From an uncultured Lachnospiraceae bacterium (GTDB lineage: Bacteria; Bacillota; Clostridia; Lachnospirales; Lachnospiraceae), in the NCBI GenBank assembly GCA_910577825.1, contig CAJTOK010000016.1:1-63037 (forward strand): a DNA stretch of 63,037 nt, given 5' to 3'. The position numbers were made by a program, and so were the translations under genes. Every line of letters starts with the position of its first letter. Within the stretch, counting starts at the first letter, position 1. Positions 52,822 to 62,339 of this stretch are shown one piece after another. The notes beneath the pieces were generated by a model. The model was given only the letters and a program-made list of their open reading frames with translations. It searched no databases and was not told where the DNA came from.

Positions 52822-54024
52822 TTATTTTATTTCTGCCCTTTTATACACTATATAAAGCACAGGTATTAATACCAGGAAAAGCATTAAATAAAGAGGGATT
52901 ATTATTGTTATATACCCAAAGACTTTCCCGCCAATTTCATATAATTTAAATTCCCCAAGTCCTTTATTTATCCTTAACAGCTGGTCAGGGAACAATGTCA
53001 TAATTCTTGTAAATGCAGGTACTCTTCCTAAAAACATTGGTGCACATGACAGTATAAACGGAATTGTAATTGAAATTACTGTTGAGCGGCTTTTAACTGA
53101 TATAAACATTGCAAAAAACAATATAAACAGGCTTCCTATATATCCCCCAGCCAGTGAAAGCAGGTAATCCTGCAGGTATGTGATATTGTAAATGCTGTAC
53201 CAGTTGCTAAACCCTGTCTGTACTGCACATCCTGCCCCGCCAAAACCTAAAGAGAACAGTACAACCGCAGAATATAAAAGAGCCATCCCCCAGTAAACCA
53301 AAGTAATAATTAAAAAACCTGCTGCTATTTTAGAAACAACTGCTTTATTTCTTCCCAGTTCAGAAGAAAAGAAAACAGCATCTGCTTTTAACTGGAACTC
53401 ATCTGAGAAAATACCAGCTACAAAAAATCCGGTAATTACAACTATAATTGTTATAAGCGTCAGAAGATACTGCGAATCCATAAGCGCTTTCCAGCCATCA
53501 GCATATTCATAATAAAGCGGTGTTTCCATTTCTTCATAAGTTCCAATTAAAAACTCTTTCTCTGCATCAGAAAAACTTTCTTCCCCTGAATCCAGATATT
53601 CCTTTAAACATAATATTCTTTTATTATAAAACCCGCCTGCTTCACTGGCACGCATGTTTTCTGTCTTGTAATAATCATAATCTTTATAATCTGAAAATGC
53701 TAAATTTATAAAATCCTTTATTTCTTCAAAACCCTGTTTTTTATAGAAATTTTTATGTGGGTCTTTTACTGTTTTATCTATATTCCTGTTTTCTTTAAGA
53801 ACCTTTTTTAATGTATCAGCTGTCAGGTAACCACTCCATTTTTCTTTTGCATCCTTTAAATAACGGGCCGCCTTAATTCCACAAATGGTATCACCATTTT
53901 CCTGCACATACCTTTCATCCCTTACTGTTAAAATCCCGGCTGCCAGGGTAACTGCTATTAACACTATAAATAAAATCCTGTTTACCGTCTTAGAAAACAT
54001 CTTTTTAATTTCAAATTTCACCAT
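52822..54024 (-). CDS. ABC-2-type transporter permease
   Basis: The 400-aa product starts at MVKFEIKKMFSKTVNR behind AGGTAG, overlapping the ATPase gene end. TM1 (ILFIVLIAVTLAAGILTV) is followed by a large outside loop (about 30-180). Five further membrane segments follow (LLTLITIIVVITGFFVAGIF, LIITLVYWGMALLYSAVVLF, GSLFILFFAMFISV and others). It should form the membrane part of the exporter with the ATPase upstream. The substrate is unknown; such sigma-linked exporters often act on antibiotics, peptides or lipids. Confidence 0.85.
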   Translation of the reverse strand: MVKFEIKKMFSKTVNRILFIVLIAVTLAAGILTVRDERYVQENGDTICGIKAARYLKDAKEKWSGYLTADTLKKVLKENRNIDKTVKDPHKNFYKKQGFEEIKDFINLAFSDYKDYDYYKTENMRASEAGGFYNKRILCLKEYLDSGEESFSDAEKEFLIGTYEEMETPLYYEYADGWKALMDSQYLLTLITIIVVITGFFVAGIFSDEFQLKADAVFFSSELGRNKAVVSKIAAGFLIITLVYWGMALLYSAVVLFSLGFGGAGCAVQTGFSNWYSIYNITYLQDYLLSLAGGYIGSLFILFFAMFISVKSRSTVISITIPFILSCAPMFLGRVPAFTRIMTLFPDQLLRINKGLGEFKLYEIGGKVFGYITIIIPLYLMLFLVLIPVLYIVYKRAEIK

Positions 54025-54898
54025 TGCTGCTACCTGCCTTTTCACCAAAATAATATAAAAATACATCTTCAAGCACTGCTTCTTCCTTTACTGCATCCGG
54101 ACATGGTTTTTCATCTGAAATAATCCTTAATTGCACCATACCGTTTTCCTGCTTTAAATTAGAAATCTTATGTTTTTTCATTAAACCTGGCACTTCTTCC
54201 CTCCCTGCATAACATTTCCATACACCCGCTTCCATTGAATGTATAAGGCTGTCTGCTGTCCCCCTGTGTACAATGCTTCCATCCTTCATTAATAAAATCT
54301 CACTGGCAATATATTCTATATCAGAAACAATATGCGTTGACAAAAGCACAAGGCGGTCTTCTGCAAGTTCACTGATTAGATTACGGAAACGTATACGCTC
54401 ATTAGGGTCAAGCCCTGCCGTTGGTTCATCAAGAATTAAAATACCTGGGTTATTTAAAGTTGCCTGTGCAATCCCTGCACGGCGTTTCATGCCCCCGGAT
54501 AATTTCTTCATTTTTTTATGTGCTGCCTTTTGTAACCCTGTTTTAATAATTAATTCCTTAACCCTCTTTTTGGCAGCAGCTGGAGGAATCCCTTTAATTG
54601 AAGCTACATAGAAAAGATAATCCTGTACAGAAAATTCTGGATAAAACCCAAAATCCTGTGGCAGATAACCGAGTATCCTTCTATATTCACCATCCATTGT
54701 AATAATATTCCTGCCATTATAAGTAATACTGCCGCTTGTAGGGCTTAACAGTGTACAAAGCATACGCATAAGCGTTGTCTTGCCTGCACCATTTACCCCA
54801 AGAAGCCCGTATACACCATTGTCCATTGTAATATCCAGGTTATTTACTGCTGTAAAATCCCCAAACCTTTTTGTTAATCCAGATATTTTTAATTCCAT
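54011..54898 (-). CDS. ABC transporter ATP-binding protein
   Basis: The 295-aa product has Walker A (GLLGVNGAGKTTLMRML), Q-loop (YLPQDFGFYPEF), signature (KKLSGGMKRRAGIAQ), Walker B (ILILDEPTAGLDPNE) and H-loop (LLSTHIVSDIEYI). A C-terminal extension of about 80 residues follows. It overlaps its neighbours on both sides, so it is translationally coupled to the permease and to the membrane protein upstream. Confidence 0.94.
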   Translation of the reverse strand: MELKISGLTKRFGDFTAVNNLDITMDNGVYGLLGVNGAGKTTLMRMLCTLLSPTSGSITYNGRNIITMDGEYRRILGYLPQDFGFYPEFSVQDYLFYVASIKGIPPAAAKKRVKELIIKTGLQKAAHKKMKKLSGGMKRRAGIAQATLNNPGILILDEPTAGLDPNERIRFRNLISELAEDRLVLLSTHIVSDIEYIASEILLMKDGSIVHRGTADSLIHSMEAGVWKCYAGREEVPGLMKKHKISNLKQENGMVQLRIISDEKPCPDAVKEEAVLEDVFLYYFGEKAGSSNGEI

Positions 54899-55662
54899 TT
54901 TAAATTAACCTCCCATTGTTTATTGCAATTATTTATTATTTTGAATATAGCATAAAGAATAAATGCAAATGCAATTCCAAGAAGTGCTGTCCATACTGGC
55001 AGTGTAACAGCCTTATAAATCCTGCCATTTACAGTAACCAGCCACCATACGGCACTCCATGCCAGACAGGATACAATAGAAACAGTCTCACTTGCCTGGT
55101 ATTTATTGCATAACAGGCCAAAGCAGATACATGCCGTTACAGCCATAGGAAAAATAAACTGCGACATCAGGCCAGCCAGTGTAAAATACATTTTTCCATG
55201 CAGTACAAAACAGAATATTGTAACCATTAAAACGTCTGCTATCCCAAATAATAATATGCGTGCTGAATATATCTGCCTTAATGAATAATAAGAAGAAGCT
55301 TCTATTTCCATACAATTATATAACTGGTTCTTCCAAAGCTCAGGTATAACAAGTATTACAAATAAAACCCCTGCAATGCCCATGCTTCTCTGTATATAAA
55401 ACTCCTCTTTTACCTCTTTTAGTACAAAACCCAGAAATACCAGCACAAGCATCTGCAAAAACCACCATCTTTTCCGGGAAAGTTTCATCTGCCCCCATAG
55501 AAACTCCAGGTAGCAAGCCACCCTCTCCTGTTCTTTTTTATAAAAAACTTCCCTGGACTTATTAATAGTTTCCATAATCTTTTCTTCATCCAGATTTACT
55601 TTTATAGCATTCTTATATTCCCCAATACTTCTTTCAACAGCTTTTTGTCGTCCTGAAACCAT
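54889..55662 (-). CDS. Polytopic membrane protein of the ECF sigma operon (candidate anti-sigma or permease partner)
   Basis: The 257-aa product has a cytoplasmic N-terminus of about 60 charged residues (KIMETINKSREVFYKKEQE). Six hydrophobic segments follow (WWFLQMLVLVFLGFVL, IAGVLFVILVIPELW, ILLFGIADVLMVTIFCFVL and others). It overlaps the sigma gene end by 29 bases and the ATPase start by 10. The position directly after an ECF sigma is where an anti-sigma factor is expected, but no zinc-finger anti-sigma motif is present. GAGGAGG precedes the ATG. Confidence 0.7.
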   Translation of the reverse strand: MVSGRQKAVERSIGEYKNAIKVNLDEEKIMETINKSREVFYKKEQERVACYLEFLWGQMKLSRKRWWFLQMLVLVFLGFVLKEVKEEFYIQRSMGIAGVLFVILVIPELWKNQLYNCMEIEASSYYSLRQIYSARILLFGIADVLMVTIFCFVLHGKMYFTLAGLMSQFIFPMAVTACICFGLLCNKYQASETVSIVSCLAWSAVWWLVTVNGRIYKAVTLPVWTALLGIAFAFILYAIFKIINNCNKQWEVNLKWN

Positions 55663-56188
55663 CTGCCACAGCCTCCTCTCCTATAAATTCCCCCAGCTTT
55701 ATCCTTGCCCGTTTTAAACGGTACTTAACCAATGACACACTTATATGAAGCACATCCGCAATTTCTTTTATTTTAAGTTCCTGGAAATAATATAAAATTA
55801 TAACCTCATATAATTCCTGTGGCAGTGATTTAAGCGCCGTTTCAACCATCACCTTGTCCAGTATAAAATCCATCTGGCCCGGGGCAGCAGTTTGTATAAG
55901 TTCCTCCTCTTTGACCGTCAGGTCTTTTTTCTTATTATAAAAATCTTTACAAAGATTACCTGCTATTGTATAAAGATAATTTTTTGTCTTTCCCATAAAA
56001 TGATAGGCTGGTAAATTCGCAAAAAATTTTAAAAAAGTTTCCTGTACCATATCTTCTGCATACCCTGTGTCAAAACAATGAAACTTGCAATACTTATAAA
56101 TTTCTTCATAATATTTCCGTACAAAAATATCAAAAGCCTTTTCATCACCCTGTTTCATTCTTTGGATTAAAATATAACCAGTATCCAC
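55634..56188 (-). CDS. ECF-type RNA polymerase sigma factor
   Basis: The 184-aa product starts at a GTG behind AAGGAGG. Region 2 is AFDIFVRKYYEEIYKYCKFH and YAEDMVQETFLKFFANLP. Region 4 is LKSLPQELYEVIILYYFQEL and IKEIADVLHISVSLVKYRLK, a helix-turn-helix. No region 1.1 or 3 is present, so it is ECF. It heads an operon with a membrane protein and an ABC transporter and probably drives their expression in response to an envelope cue. Confidence 0.92.
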   Translation of the reverse strand: MDTGYILIQRMKQGDEKAFDIFVRKYYEEIYKYCKFHCFDTGYAEDMVQETFLKFFANLPAYHFMGKTKNYLYTIAGNLCKDFYNKKKDLTVKEEELIQTAAPGQMDFILDKVMVETALKSLPQELYEVIILYYFQELKIKEIADVLHISVSLVKYRLKRARIKLGEFIGEEAVADGFRTTKSC

Positions 56189-56320
56189 AAAAACCTCCTT
56201 CCAGCCATATTATTTTTAAAAATGCCCTGAACGTTTATTACATTCTATTATGTATAACGGGCCAGGCAGATAAAAAGTCAGTTCTTAAAAAAATTATTTT
56301 ACCTGGCATATTATAAAATA

Positions 56321-56356
56321 AAAAAGCCCCCATACAAAACTATGGAAAGGCTTTTT
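56321..56356 (-). terminator. Terminator of the his cluster
   Basis: AAAAAGCC-CCCATA and TATGG-AAAGGCTTTTT pair with a small bulge, with T on the minus-strand exit. It follows hisB. Confidence 0.8.
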
Positions 56357-56378
56357 CTTGTTTTAAATATATAAATCC

Positions 56379-56966
56379 TTACAGGCTTCCCTTTGTAGAA
56401 AGTACGCCTGCAATCCTCTTATCATATTCAAGCGCCCTGTCAAGCGCCTTTGCAAAAGCTTTAAACGCTGCTTCAATTATATGGTGGTTATTAACCCCGT
56501 CAAGCATTTTGAGATGAAGGTTCATTCCTGCACTGTAACTTACTGCATAAAAAAATTCATGCAGCATTTCCGTATCAAAATCTCCCACCTTAGGGACAGT
56601 GAGCCCTATATCATACATAAGATACGGCCGTCCGGATAAATCCAGTGCACATAACACAAGTGCTTCATCCATTGGAAGCATACATTCACCAAACCGTTTA
56701 ATGCCCTCCTTGCTGCCTGCAGCTTCTTTTATTGCCTGCCCTAATACAATCCCCGTATCTTCAATAGTATGGTGGGAATCCACTTCCAAATCCCCTTTTA
56801 CCAGCACTTCAAGGTCAAAAAAACCATGTCTTGCAAAACTTTCAAGCATATGGTCAAAAAAGCCAATTCCTGTACTTATATCTGCCCTGCCTGTACCATC
56901 AATGCCAAAGCCAATCTTAATATCTGTTTCCCCTGTCTTTCTGTAAATATCTGCATTACGCCCCAT
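56379..56966 (-). CDS. hisB: Imidazoleglycerol-phosphate dehydratase
   Basis: HisB carries out the sixth step of histidine synthesis with Mn ions. The 195-aa monofunctional product has GIGFFDHMLESFARHG, DSHHTIEDTGIVLGQA, FFYAVSYSAGMNLHLKML and NNHHIIEAAFKAFAKAL, the two HHxxE metal motifs. It is the last gene of the his cluster. Confidence 0.97.
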   Translation of the reverse strand: MGRNADIYRKTGETDIKIGFGIDGTGRADISTGIGFFDHMLESFARHGFFDLEVLVKGDLEVDSHHTIEDTGIVLGQAIKEAAGSKEGIKRFGECMLPMDEALVLCALDLSGRPYLMYDIGLTVPKVGDFDTEMLHEFFYAVSYSAGMNLHLKMLDGVNNHHIIEAAFKAFAKALDRALEYDKRIAGVLSTKGSL

Positions 56967-56986
56967 ATAAAATTCTCCTTAAATAA

Positions 56987-57553
56987 TTATTCCAATTTTA
57001 CAAATACACTTCCATCAATAACTTTTATTGATTTATCATTAGGATACTTATCCATCTGGTCTATTTCACCTTTATACTGGCTATACTGTTCTTCTGTAAC
57101 TTCTGAATAAGCCTTTCCTAAATAATTCTCTATAAATTTATCCCTTGAGTACAGGTTTATCTGTTCTTTGGAAATAAAATTCCCGCCATAATATGGCATT
57201 ATCCCCCACCAGTTTTCCTCATAAGCTGCATCAGTTATATTTTTTCCAACAAATATAACTGGCATATTTTCGTTATAACCTTCCACAGATTCTATTCTGC
57301 AATATAATCTTTCAAAATAATTTTCAGTTTTTTTATTAGAATAATACAAAGCAGTATAATTAACATTGCTAAGCCATACATAATCCAGCACTAACAATAC
57401 CATTAAACAATTCAATGCCTGCCCAGATGGCTTATTTGCTATATTATCATAATTATCCAGATTATTTGCCATAAAATAAAAATAGCATACTATTCCAGTT
57501 AAGCAGCTTGATAAAAATGTGTATTTAAATATTGTTTTGCTATCATTATTCAT
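56987..57553 (-). CDS. Hypothetical membrane protein inside the his cluster, resembling the C-terminal part of a GtrII-type protein
   Basis: The 188-aa product starts at MNNDSKTIFKYTFLSS behind AGGAG. It has two membrane segments (FLSSCLTGIVCYFYFM and LNCLMVLLVLDYVWLS). An outside-type domain follows, with TALYYSNKKTENYFERLYCR, MPVIFVGKNI and WGIMPYYGG. The W/Y...ALYYSNKK-x-x-x-Y...RIE pattern resembles the end of GtrII glucosyltransferases, which are about 500 aa. It looks like an N-terminally truncated copy inserted between hisD and hisB. It has no known link to histidine. Confidence 0.6.
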   Translation of the reverse strand: MNNDSKTIFKYTFLSSCLTGIVCYFYFMANNLDNYDNIANKPSGQALNCLMVLLVLDYVWLSNVNYTALYYSNKKTENYFERLYCRIESVEGYNENMPVIFVGKNITDAAYEENWWGIMPYYGGNFISKEQINLYSRDKFIENYLGKAYSEVTEEQYSQYKGEIDQMDKYPNDKSIKVIDGSVFVKLE

Positions 57554-57660
57554 TCTAATTCTCCTGTGGTTTAAATATTCCAGCATTATTCAGACCAGCC
57601 GCCAGGCTGCCTGGTGGCTGTGTATAGTCTGGAAAATACCCCGCCCTTTTATTTTCCAGG

Positions 57661-58953
57661 CTATTTTTCAAACCTGGCTGCTATAGAGTTTGCATGTGCT
57701 GTAAGCTGTTCTGATTTTGCAAATTCTTCAATATCCGTATGTACTTTTTCTAATGCTTCTTTTGAATATGAAATTATACTTGTTTTCTTTATAAAGTCAT
57801 CAACTGACAATGGGGAGAAGAACTTGGCTGTCCCGTTTGTCGGAAGTACATGGTTTGGCCCTGCAAAGTAATCTCCAAGGGGTTCGCTGCTGTATTCACC
57901 AAGGAATATTGCGCCTGCATTTCTTATCTTTGTCATTATATCAAACGGATTCTTTGTAAGGATTTCAAGATGCTCTGAAGCGATTTCATTTGCTGTGGCA
58001 ACTGCTTCTTCCATATCCTCTGCTATAAGTATATAACCATATGAATCAAGGGATTTCTTTATAATCTCACTTCTTGAAAGTTCTTTTATAAACTGGTCTG
58101 TTTCATCTGAAACTTTCTTTGCAAGTTCTTCACTTGTTGTTATAAGTATAGCTGATGCCATTTCATCATGCTCTGCCTGTGATAAAAGGTCTGCTGCCAC
58201 ATACCTTGGATTTGCTGTTTCATCAGCTATTACAAGTATTTCACTTGGCCCTGCTATGGAATCAATGCTAACATGGCCATATACCGCCTTTTTGGCAAGT
58301 GCTACAAATATATTTCCTGGCCCTGTTATCTTGTCCACTTTTTTAATGCTTTCTGTACCAAATGCAAGCGCACCTATTGCCTGTGCCCCGCCTGCTTTAT
58401 ATATAGCGTCTGCCCCTGCTTCATTTGCAGCAACAAGTGTCATAGGGTATACTTTCCCGTCAGTCCCTGGCGGTGTCACCATAATAACTTCATCAACACC
58501 TGCAGTTTTTGCCGGTACAATATTCATAAGCACAGATGACGGGTATGCCGCTTTGCCGCCAGGCACATATACACCAACCCTTGAAAGCGGTGTAACTTTC
58601 TGTCCAAGTATTGTCCCGTCCGGCTTGCTGTCAAACCAGCTGTAACGCACCTGTTTTTTGTGGTAATCACGTATATTCTTTAAAGACTTCCTTATAATCT
58701 CTACAATCCCAGAGCCAGCCTTTGCATATGCCTCAGCAATTTCATCATCTGTGACTTTTATATTTTCTGCATTAATTTTAACCCTGTCATATTTTTCTGT
58801 ATATTCAAATAAAGCTTTATCTTTTCTTCTCTTTATATCCTCCAGTATTTCCTTTACCGTTTCTTCATACTTTCCATACTGGCCAGGGCTTCTTTTTAAA
58901 AGGTTCTCTAAAATATTATTACGTTCTTTTTCAGTAAGTTTTATAATTCTCAT
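57661..58953 (-). CDS. hisD: Histidinol dehydrogenase
   Basis: HisD oxidises L-histidinol to histidine with NAD and zinc, the last two steps of the pathway. The 430-aa product has SRVGVYVPGGKAAYPSSVLM, the GAQAIGALAFGT segment, KITGPGNIFVALAK, IDSIAGPSEILVIADETANP and DLLSQAEHDEMASAIL, with a C-terminal ASEHLEILTKNP. The length is as expected. Confidence 0.97.
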   Translation of the reverse strand: MRIIKLTEKERNNILENLLKRSPGQYGKYEETVKEILEDIKRRKDKALFEYTEKYDRVKINAENIKVTDDEIAEAYAKAGSGIVEIIRKSLKNIRDYHKKQVRYSWFDSKPDGTILGQKVTPLSRVGVYVPGGKAAYPSSVLMNIVPAKTAGVDEVIMVTPPGTDGKVYPMTLVAANEAGADAIYKAGGAQAIGALAFGTESIKKVDKITGPGNIFVALAKKAVYGHVSIDSIAGPSEILVIADETANPRYVAADLLSQAEHDEMASAILITTSEELAKKVSDETDQFIKELSRSEIIKKSLDSYGYILIAEDMEEAVATANEIASEHLEILTKNPFDIMTKIRNAGAIFLGEYSSEPLGDYFAGPNHVLPTNGTAKFFSPLSVDDFIKKTSIISYSKEALEKVHTDIEEFAKSEQLTAHANSIAARFEK

Positions 58954-58978
58954 TAAATTCCCCCGTTTCTCCAGATGC

Positions 58979-59620
58979 CTATTCTGGTATTACCTGTTTT
59001 AAGTCATGTATAAGCTTCGTTATACGCTCATGCTGCATTTTCATGCTTACTTCATTCACTATTACACGTGCAGAAAGCGGGCAGATTTCTTCTAAAACTT
59101 CAAGCCCGTTCTCTTTAAGCGTAGAACCTGTTTCCACAATATCAACTATAACTTCTGAAAGCCCTACTATCGGGGCAAGTTCCACCGAACCATTAAGCTT
59201 TATTATCTCTGCAGTCTGGTGTTTGCAGTTGTAGAAATAATCCTTTGCTATACGTGGGTATTTGCTTGCAACCCTTATAAGAGAACCGTCATTTAACTGC
59301 TTTCTTGCACTTGCAGGCCCTGCCACGCACATACGGCATTTGCCAAAGTTAAGGTCAAGCACTTCATAGATTTTCCTTCCCTCTTCAATAATTGTATCCC
59401 TGCCAGCTACTCCAATATCTGCTGCGCCAAGTTCAACATAAGACGGCACATCTGTTGCCTTTGACAGAAAGAACCTGTAACCTAGTTCTTCATTGGTAAA
59501 TATAAGCTTCCTGGTCTTATCATCCTTCATTTCTTCACATGTAATCCCAATCTGTTCCAGAAGCCCTAATGTATGTTTTGCAAGCCTTCCTTTTGCCAGT
59601 GCAAATGTTATATATCTCAT
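58979..59620 (-). CDS. hisG: ATP phosphoribosyltransferase, short form
   Basis: HisG carries out the first, feedback-regulated step of histidine synthesis. The 213-aa product is the short form without the C-terminal regulatory domain. It therefore needs HisZ, which is encoded directly upstream. Motifs are ALAKGRLAKHTLGLLEQIG, YVELGAADIGVAGRDTI and the PRPP loop IVDIVETGSTLKENGL. Its start overlaps the hisZ stop by 4 bases. Confidence 0.96.
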   Translation of the reverse strand: MRYITFALAKGRLAKHTLGLLEQIGITCEEMKDDKTRKLIFTNEELGYRFFLSKATDVPSYVELGAADIGVAGRDTIIEEGRKIYEVLDLNFGKCRMCVAGPASARKQLNDGSLIRVASKYPRIAKDYFYNCKHQTAEIIKLNGSVELAPIVGLSEVIVDIVETGSTLKENGLEVLEEICPLSARVIVNEVSMKMQHERITKLIHDLKQVIPE

Positions 59621-60870
59621 TTAATCTTAAAGTCCTCCGTTTCGTCTTCTGATTTCAGGTATAACACCCTTTCAATCCCCATACGTTTTGCATATTCCTT
59701 ATATTCTTCTGCCTGCCTTTTAGAGGACTTGCGGACAAGCTGTATAATACTGCCGCTGCCACGGAGTGCCTCTGCTTTTTTAACTGCAATATCCCTTAAA
59801 GACTGCTGATAGAGAATAATTGTCCCCTGTAATATATCCGTGTCAAGCAGTTTCTGGCGTGAAAGTGCTATCATAAGCTGGTCAATAACTATTGCAAGCC
59901 CGATTGCCGGTGCATCTTTTCCAAACTGGCTTACAAGGCTGTCATACCTGCCGCCTGTTGCAACTGCTTCACCATTGCCATAGGTGTATGCCCTGAATAT
60001 TACACCTGTATAATAGCTGTAATTGCTTAACATGCTTAAATCTATTGTAATATAGTCATTAAAGCCATAGGAAGTAATAATATTTTCAAGCTTATCCAGA
60101 CGTTCCATTGCTTTATAAACTTCTTCACTCTTTGAACGTGCCTTTACAAATTCTATTGCTTCATCAAGATTATCAAGCATCTCTGGCATTTTAAGGAAAA
60201 TCTCTTTAAGTTCTTTTGAAACTGTAAGGTTGTCAAGTAAATCCTCAACACCAAAAAAGTTTTTGCTTTCAATAAGGCTCCTAAGTTTTGCTGTTTCCCT
60301 TTCTGAGAACCCGGCTTCTTTTACGAGGCCGTTAAAGAAACCTGCATGCCCTACTTCAAGCTGGAACTCTTTAAGCCCGCTTTTTAAAAGACATTCAATA
60401 GTAAGTGCTACCATTTCAGCATCTGCATCTGAACTGCCATCATTAAAAAGTTCTGCGCCTGCCTGTGTAACTTCCTGCAGCTTGCCCTTGTATTTGCCTG
60501 TATTTACAAATGTATTTCCAATATAACACAGGCGTATCTGCATCTGTTCATCTTTATAATACCTGGCAACACACCTTGCTATTGGCGGTGTCATGTCAGG
60601 CCTTAAGACAAGGGTATTATTCCCCCTGTCAAAGAACTTAAACATCTCATTGGATGATACAGTTCCTCTTTCTTTGCTGAATATATCAAAATATTCAAAT
60701 GCTGGTGTCTGTATATCTTTAAAACCATAGGAACAAAGCACCCCATGTACAGCAGACTGGATTTTAAGCTTGTTGGCACACATTGCCCCATAGGTATCCT
60801 GGACACCCCCCGGGGTATGTAAAAGCTCCGCCCCACTGCCATTCCATTCCATATATATATCCTGTCCCAT
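59617..60870 (-). CDS. hisZ: ATP phosphoribosyltransferase regulatory subunit HisZ
   Basis: HisZ is a class II HisRS-like protein that activates and regulates short HisG. The ATG at 60870 follows AGAGG at good spacing. The 417-aa product has TPGGVQDTYGAMCANKLKIQ, FKFFDRGNNTLVLRPDMTPP (motif 2-like) and YYTGVIFRAYTYGNGEAVAT (HisA-like motif) but lacks the tRNA-binding domain. An extra C-terminal anticodon-domain-like stretch (TIILYQQSLRDIAVKKAEAL) is present. Confidence 0.92.
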   Translation of the reverse strand: MGQDIYMEWNGSGAELLHTPGGVQDTYGAMCANKLKIQSAVHGVLCSYGFKDIQTPAFEYFDIFSKERGTVSSNEMFKFFDRGNNTLVLRPDMTPPIARCVARYYKDEQMQIRLCYIGNTFVNTGKYKGKLQEVTQAGAELFNDGSSDADAEMVALTIECLLKSGLKEFQLEVGHAGFFNGLVKEAGFSERETAKLRSLIESKNFFGVEDLLDNLTVSKELKEIFLKMPEMLDNLDEAIEFVKARSKSEEVYKAMERLDKLENIITSYGFNDYITIDLSMLSNYSYYTGVIFRAYTYGNGEAVATGGRYDSLVSQFGKDAPAIGLAIVIDQLMIALSRQKLLDTDILQGTIILYQQSLRDIAVKKAEALRGSGSIIQLVRKSSKRQAEEYKEYAKRMGIERVLYLKSEDETEDFKIK

Positions 60871-60921
60871 CTGTCCCAATCCTCTCTATTATTATATATC
60901 TGTAGTCCTTATTGCTGTTTT

Positions 60922-62145
60922 TTACTTATCATAAATGCCTGTAGGGCTTTCTGCCTTGGGGTCATAGCCTTTTGCACGCAGTGCATTAATTATCTGCTGT
61001 TTATGCTCATGCCCGAATGCTTCAAGTGTAATTGTAAGTTCAACTGCTGTATTCCTGTTAATACTTACAAACTGGTTATGTTCAAGCCTTATAATGTTCC
61101 CGTTCATTTCCGCAATAATATTTGCCACATTAACAAGCTCCCCTGGCCTGTCAGGAAGAAGCACAGCTATTGTAAATACACGCCCCCTCTGTATAAGCCC
61201 GTGCTGTACGACAGAAGAAAGTGTTATTATATCCATATTGCCGCCACTGAGTATTGAAACAACTTTTTTATTTTTATATTTAAGATGCTTTAACGCTGCT
61301 ACCGTAAGAAGCCCTGAATTTTCAACTATCATTTTATGGTTTTCTATAATATCAAGGAAATTTACTATAAGCTCATGGTCTTCTACTGTTATTATTTCAT
61401 CAATATTTTTCTGGATATATGGAAAAACAACATTGCCCGGTGTCTTTACTGCTGTACCGTCTGCAATGGTTTCAACTTCTGGAAGCGTTACAACTTCCCC
61501 CGCATCAAGTGAAGCCTGCATACAGCTTGCACCAGCAGGCTCAACGCCGATAACCATTATATTAGGGTTAAGGAGTTTAGCAAGCGTTGAAACACCTGCT
61601 GCAAGCCCGCCGCCGCCAATAGGCACAAGTATTATATCTACTGTAGGCAGTTCTTTAAATATCTCCATGGCAATAGTGCCCTGCCCTGTTGCTACTGTTT
61701 CATCATTAAACGGGTGGACAAATGCCGCACCTTTTTCTTCTGCAAGCTTTACTGCATACTGGCTTGCTTCATCATATACTGAACCATAAAGCACAACCTC
61801 TGCCCCATAACTTTTTGTCCTGTTTACTTTAAGTAAAGGTGTTGCCTCTGGCATAACAATAGTTGCAGGCACGCCAAATAACTTGGCAGCATATGCAACT
61901 CCCTGTGCATGGTTCCCGGCAGAAGCAGTAACAAGCCCTTTTTTCCTTTCTTCTTCTGGAAGTGTGCTGATTTTATAATAAGCGCCCCTTACTTTATAAG
62001 CGCCCGTATACTGCATGTTTTCAGGTTTCAGGTATACCTTGTTGCCTGTCTGTGCAGAAAAATATTCACTGTAAATAAGGTTTGTAGGAAGCACTACTTC
62101 TTTAACTTTTTCTGCTGCCTCCTCAAATTTGTCAAGCGTCATCAT
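60922..62145 (-). CDS. ilvA: Threonine ammonia-lyase (threonine dehydratase)
   Basis: The enzyme converts threonine to 2-oxobutanoate with PLP, for isoleucine synthesis or catabolism. The 407-aa product has the PLP lysine in ENMQYTGAYKVRGAYYKI, GNHAQGVAYAAKLF and the glycine loop PIGGGGLAAGVSTL. A C-terminal ACT domain begins at TIAVLLPDRPGELVNVANII. The single ACT domain and length match the TdcB-like group. It lies 51 bases upstream of hisZ and may share its transcript; the promoter is TTGCTT (62230-62235) N16 TATAAT (62208-62213). Confidence 0.93.
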   Translation of the reverse strand: MMTLDKFEEAAEKVKEVVLPTNLIYSEYFSAQTGNKVYLKPENMQYTGAYKVRGAYYKISTLPEEERKKGLVTASAGNHAQGVAYAAKLFGVPATIVMPEATPLLKVNRTKSYGAEVVLYGSVYDEASQYAVKLAEEKGAAFVHPFNDETVATGQGTIAMEIFKELPTVDIILVPIGGGGLAAGVSTLAKLLNPNIMVIGVEPAGASCMQASLDAGEVVTLPEVETIADGTAVKTPGNVVFPYIQKNIDEIITVEDHELIVNFLDIIENHKMIVENSGLLTVAALKHLKYKNKKVVSILSGGNMDIITLSSVVQHGLIQRGRVFTIAVLLPDRPGELVNVANIIAEMNGNIIRLEHNQFVSINRNTAVELTITLEAFGHEHKQQIINALRAKGYDPKAESPTGIYDK

Positions 62146-62261
62146 AATTAAAATTACCCCTCTCTGGATTTTATAATCTCTTTAAACCGGAATACTGCCA
62201 TCTACTTATTATACCAAAAACATCAAATAAAGCAATGATTTTTAAAATTCATATAAAAACC

Positions 62262-62303
62262 CTGGTAATTTCCATCTTTATACTAGAAACTACCAGGGTT
62301 TTT
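62262..62303 (-). terminator. Terminator between the 138-aa gene and ilvA
   Basis: AAAACCCTGGTA and TACCAGGGTTTT arms with T-runs outside on both strands. Confidence 0.85.
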
Positions 62304-62339
62304 ATAATTTTAGCTGCATTAACACCATTATTCCAGATA

